64,000 nt of DNA from an uncultured Collinsella sp. (lineage in GTDB: Bacteria > Actinomycetota > Coriobacteriia > Coriobacteriales > Coriobacteriaceae). Shown in pieces: positions 62,055 to 64,000 of the stretch. The position numbers were made by a program, and so were the translations under genes. The first letter of the stretch is position 1. Each line of letters begins with the position of its first letter. A model generated the notes under the pieces. The model searched no databases. It worked only from the letters and a program-made list of their open reading frames with translations, and was not told where the DNA came from. The DNA lies in assembly GCA_902467875.1 (NCBI GenBank), contig CABQWP010000002.1:23312-87311 (forward strand). The letters are read 5' to 3'.

Positions 62055-62522
62055 ATGGATCGCAGCAAATGTCTCCGCCATGCCAGGCATGCTCGAAGAT
62101 ATTATCGAGCGAACCAAAGAAGCGGCAGATAGCCGCCTCTCATAGTCTCGCGCGTGCATAAGCAGCGTTCAGATTGAGCCAGTCGGCATCGATTGGACAT
62201 ATGCTCAGGAGACTCAGGGTAACTGGCGCACGGACATGAATGGCGTCTTCAGGCAACTCGAGAAGCATGACGTCGGGCTTCTCTCGAAACGACCTATCGG
62301 GAACTTTCCGATAAAGACATTGAGTTTTTGCTCGCGATGCTGCCCGATTCTGGCCCCAGCAGGGTCTCGGAGATAGCCAAACGCATGGGCGTTGCCAGCA
62401 ACTATGCAAGCCAATATAAACGCCGTCTCCTCGAGGACGGCGTCATCGGAGAGCGAGGGCGTGGTCTCGTTGGCTTTGACATCCCCGCATTCAGGGAGTT
62501 CCTGAGTGAGAAGGCCTCCTAG
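62055..62522 (+). pseudogene. Degenerate third AAA+/winged-helix ATPase
   Basis: Three pieces align in order with ATPase A: ANVSAMPGMLEDIIERTKEAADSRLS (62065-62145, then stop), QIEPVGIDWTYAQETQGNWRTDMNGVFRQLEKHDVGLL (62170-62283), and YRELSDKDIEFLLAMLPDSGPSRVSEIAKRMGVASNYASQYKRRLLEDGVIGERGRGLVGFDIPAFREFLSEKAS (62295-62522). The first two share one frame, the third another. The Walker A part and the middle third (Walker B onward to the lid) are missing. The winged helix stays open and intact, and could be a short protein if translated from TTG at 62328. The ATG at 62055 is in a different frame from the first piece. Confidence 0.8.
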
Positions 62523-62630
62523 CACGCCGAGATTGTCCGCAAGGGCAACGGCGCATGGCAATCAACGATTCACCTGGCAAGGACGGCAAGCACTTCAAAT
62601 AACGCCGATTGCCATGCACTCTTCTTGTTC

Positions 62631-63161
62631 TTAGGCAAGCTTGCGAGCGAGCTCTCGCACCTCTTCCAACTTGGGCGAGGAGGCCATGCTGTCACGCTCG
62701 GTCATACCGCTGATGGTGACAATGCCCTGGTCCTCCCACTTGCAGTACGCGCAGGTTGACTTGTACATAGCGATCGCCGCATCATAGACGCCCTCGCTGT
62801 GGCTATCGAGCAAAAGGGCCGTCTTGGTGAACGGGAAGCCCGTAGCACCGAAGGCGTACAGGCGGTCGATGGCGGCCTTCTCCTGCGCAGTGATATCAAA
62901 CCAGTAGATGGGCGAAGCAAAGACAACCATATCGGCGCCTTTCAGCGACTCGATCACGTCGGCCATGTCGTCCTTTTGCACGCAGGTGCCCTCATGGGTA
63001 AAGCAGTACTGGCATCCCAGACAACCAGCAATCTTCTTGCTGGCAACGCGGACGACTTCGACCGTATGGCCACCCTCCCGCGCGGTCTCGGCAAACGCCT
63101 CGGCCATGGTGTCGGTATTGGCGCCCTTGCGCGGGCTACCACTCAATACAACGATATTCAT
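62631..63161 (-). CDS. Flavodoxin-family NAD(P)H-dependent oxidoreductase
   Basis: 176 residues from MNIVVLSGSPRKGANTDTM; GGAGGGAG lies about 6 nt upstream. SGSPRKGxNT binds FMN phosphate. The CLGCQYCFTHEGTCVQKDDM cysteine pattern and FASPIYWFDITAQEKAAIDRL are typical of the NADPH-dependent FMN reductase/iron-sulfur-flavoprotein relatives common in anaerobes. Quinone, nitro or azo compounds are possible acceptors; none can be picked from sequence. The 62523-62630 stretch between here and the pseudogene holds only an 11-bp inverted repeat (GCATGGCAATC, GATTGCCATGC). Confidence 0.88.
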   Translation of the reverse strand: MNIVVLSGSPRKGANTDTMAEAFAETAREGGHTVEVVRVASKKIAGCLGCQYCFTHEGTCVQKDDMADVIESLKGADMVVFASPIYWFDITAQEKAAIDRLYAFGATGFPFTKTALLLDSHSEGVYDAAIAMYKSTCAYCKWEDQGIVTISGMTERDSMASSPKLEEVRELARKLA

Positions 63162-63243
63162 AGAAATCTCCCTCCTTCATGCCGCAGGCGCGCGGCATAT
63201 TTTTTGGCTCTGTTAGACCAGGATTGACATGCCGACCTGCCGG

Positions 63244-63441
63244 CTATCTCGCCGTCTCCCCGTCGGGCGCCGGCGTCTTGACCCTCATCTCGAACGGCAT
63301 CCCGCCCTCTCGGACGAGCGCCCTGAGGAACGCGTTGACGGCGGTGGACATGGACAGGCCGAGCTCGTCCAGGATGGCCGTGGCCTCCTTCTTGACCTCC
63401 GGGTCGATGCGGATCGTCGTGGCCGGTATGTTCGACGGCAT
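63244..63441 (-). CDS. RelB/DinJ-type antitoxin (orphan)
   Basis: 65 residues from MPSNIPATTIRIDPEVKKEATAILDELGLSMSTAVNAFLRALVREGGMPFEM; GAGGGGTGAGG lies upstream. The ribbon-helix-helix and the MSTAVNxFLRxxVxxGGxPFE pattern are those of RelB/DinJ antitoxins that pair with RelE/YafQ toxins. No toxin frame follows within 80 bp before the next gene, so the pair is broken or the protein works alone as a regulator. It sits beside transposon debris. Confidence 0.82.
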   Translation of the reverse strand: MPSNIPATTIRIDPEVKKEATAILDELGLSMSTAVNAFLRALVREGGMPFEMRVKTPAPDGETAR

Positions 63442-63487
63442 GGCCTCACCCCTCCTCGTGTATCGCGGTGCGACCATTCTACCGCCT

Positions 63488-63884
63488 CTATGCGGCGGGC
63501 GCGGCCCAGTAGTCCATGTAGGGCGGCTCCACGTTGAACATGTCGCGGACGCGGCTCCTGCAGACGCCGTGCGCGAGCTGCCGCGCGACCGTGCGCTCGG
63601 CGGCGCCGGAATCGGTCGCCATGAAGGTTCGGCACCACCTGAACCAGGCGAGGTAGGCATCGAGGTGCTTCGTCGACACGCCCTTGAACGGCTCCATGAA
63701 GGCGCCGAGGAGCGAGTGGACGGCGTTGATCCGGTTGATGGTTCCCCCGGAGCGGTCCTTGGGGTCGTAGGCCGCGTGCGCGGCGACCTCGAGCTCGGCG
63801 AGGACGCCGACGTAGGCGGCCGCCCTGTCGGTCGCGACGACCGAGCCGGCCGCGATGCGGCCCCTCAGCGCGTTGTTAGCGCTA
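63488..63884 (-). pseudogene. IS1595-type (ISXO2-like) transposase, truncated at its N-terminus
   Basis: The frame gives ALRGRIAAGSVVATDRAAAYVGVLAELEVAAHAAYDPKDRSGGTINRINAVHSLLGAFMEPFKGVSTKHLDAYLAWFRWCRTFM, the C-terminal half of an ISXO2-like transposase, with catalytic Asp in VVATDRAAAY and the N-x-x-x-H segment. The N-terminal half, including the first Asp, is lost where unrelated repeat-rich DNA begins near 63886. The coding frame stays open, but the protein would be inactive. Confidence 0.8.
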
Positions 63885-63885
63885 C

Positions 63886-64000
63886 TGTAAAAACAACCAA
63901 TTTCGCCATCGCACTTCAGCCGATTCCGCCAACGCAATTTCCCCAATCGCGCCAACGCATTTTCACCATTTCCACCAACGCCGGGGCTTACGCTTCGACC
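63886..64000. mobile_element. End of an inserted element with four 17-bp repeats (cut by window)
   Basis: TGTAAAAACA begins at 63886. Then the 17-bp unit CCAATTTCGCCATCGCA (63897), CCGATTCCGCCAACGCA (63920), CCAATCGCGCCAACGCA (63943) and CCATTTCCACCAACGCC (63966) recurs exactly every 23 bp. Ends with several transposase-binding repeats are typical of IS21-like and Tn7-like elements. The insertion would explain the truncated transposase gene. The rest is beyond the window. Confidence 0.6.

Overview
The window is a chromosomal segment of a high-GC actinobacterium. Its gene content points to Collinsella or a close relative in the Coriobacteriia: OFA-type MFS carriers beside agmatine catabolism genes, hybrid kinases with periplasmic-binding sensor domains, a second divergent type IIA topoisomerase, and many GTGACAAAG-type interspersed hairpins. 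The taxon is an inference, because no rRNA lies in the window. I saw no tRNA, rRNA or CRISPR array.

Layout. 1-3000: end of a tRNA methyltransferase gene, then an AT-richer island with a DUF4230 protein, an orphan secreted protein and a serine recombinase. 3000-7900: two paralogous AAA+/winged-helix ATPases around a UvrA-like protein. 7900-13600: TetM/EF-G-like GTPase, GNAT enzyme, small proteins and rRNA methyltransferases (RsmJ, RlmA). 13800-21300: MATE pump, LysR/DMT pair, uracil-DNA glycosylase, SDR, queuosine-precursor-type transporter behind a possible preQ1 element, and RF3. 21400-26100: two palindromic repeats, a YtrA-type GntR/ABC operon, CLC channel, LOG hydrolase and K+ channel. 26300-32800: two hybrid histidine kinases, one with fused binding-protein domains and one with a separate lipoprotein. 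32900-37400: PatB/MalY-like lyase, TrmO, an XRE-TipAS regulator, glutaredoxin and Dus. 37800-43700: agmatine deiminase, carbamoyltransferase and MFS operon, divergent TetR, and a second MFS carrier. 44100-51600: MacB-like ABC exporter, then TlpA lipoprotein, 4Fe-4S membrane protein and a 51-residue CD1871A-family protein, divergent from a two-component system. 51600-57200: LuxR regulator and a 1455-residue surface protein. 57500-61800: divergent topoisomerase subunits B and A. 61900-64000: remnant of a third ATPase gene, flavodoxin-like reductase, orphan antitoxin, truncated IS1595-type transposase, and the repeat-bearing end of another element.

The most unusual signal is the AAA+/winged-helix ATPase family. 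Each of the two genes, and the remnant of the third, is preceded by its own short direct-repeat array with a period of about 10 or 20 bp. The repeat sequence differs for each copy, which suggests paralog-specific self-recognition. Other notable structure: a roughly 184-bp nested inverted-repeat element in two opposite-facing copies, each followed by a GTGACAAAG hairpin; a set of related palindromes linking the TetR gene, the agmatine operon and the second MFS carrier; and a Tat-like-signal, LAxTG-tailed giant surface protein.
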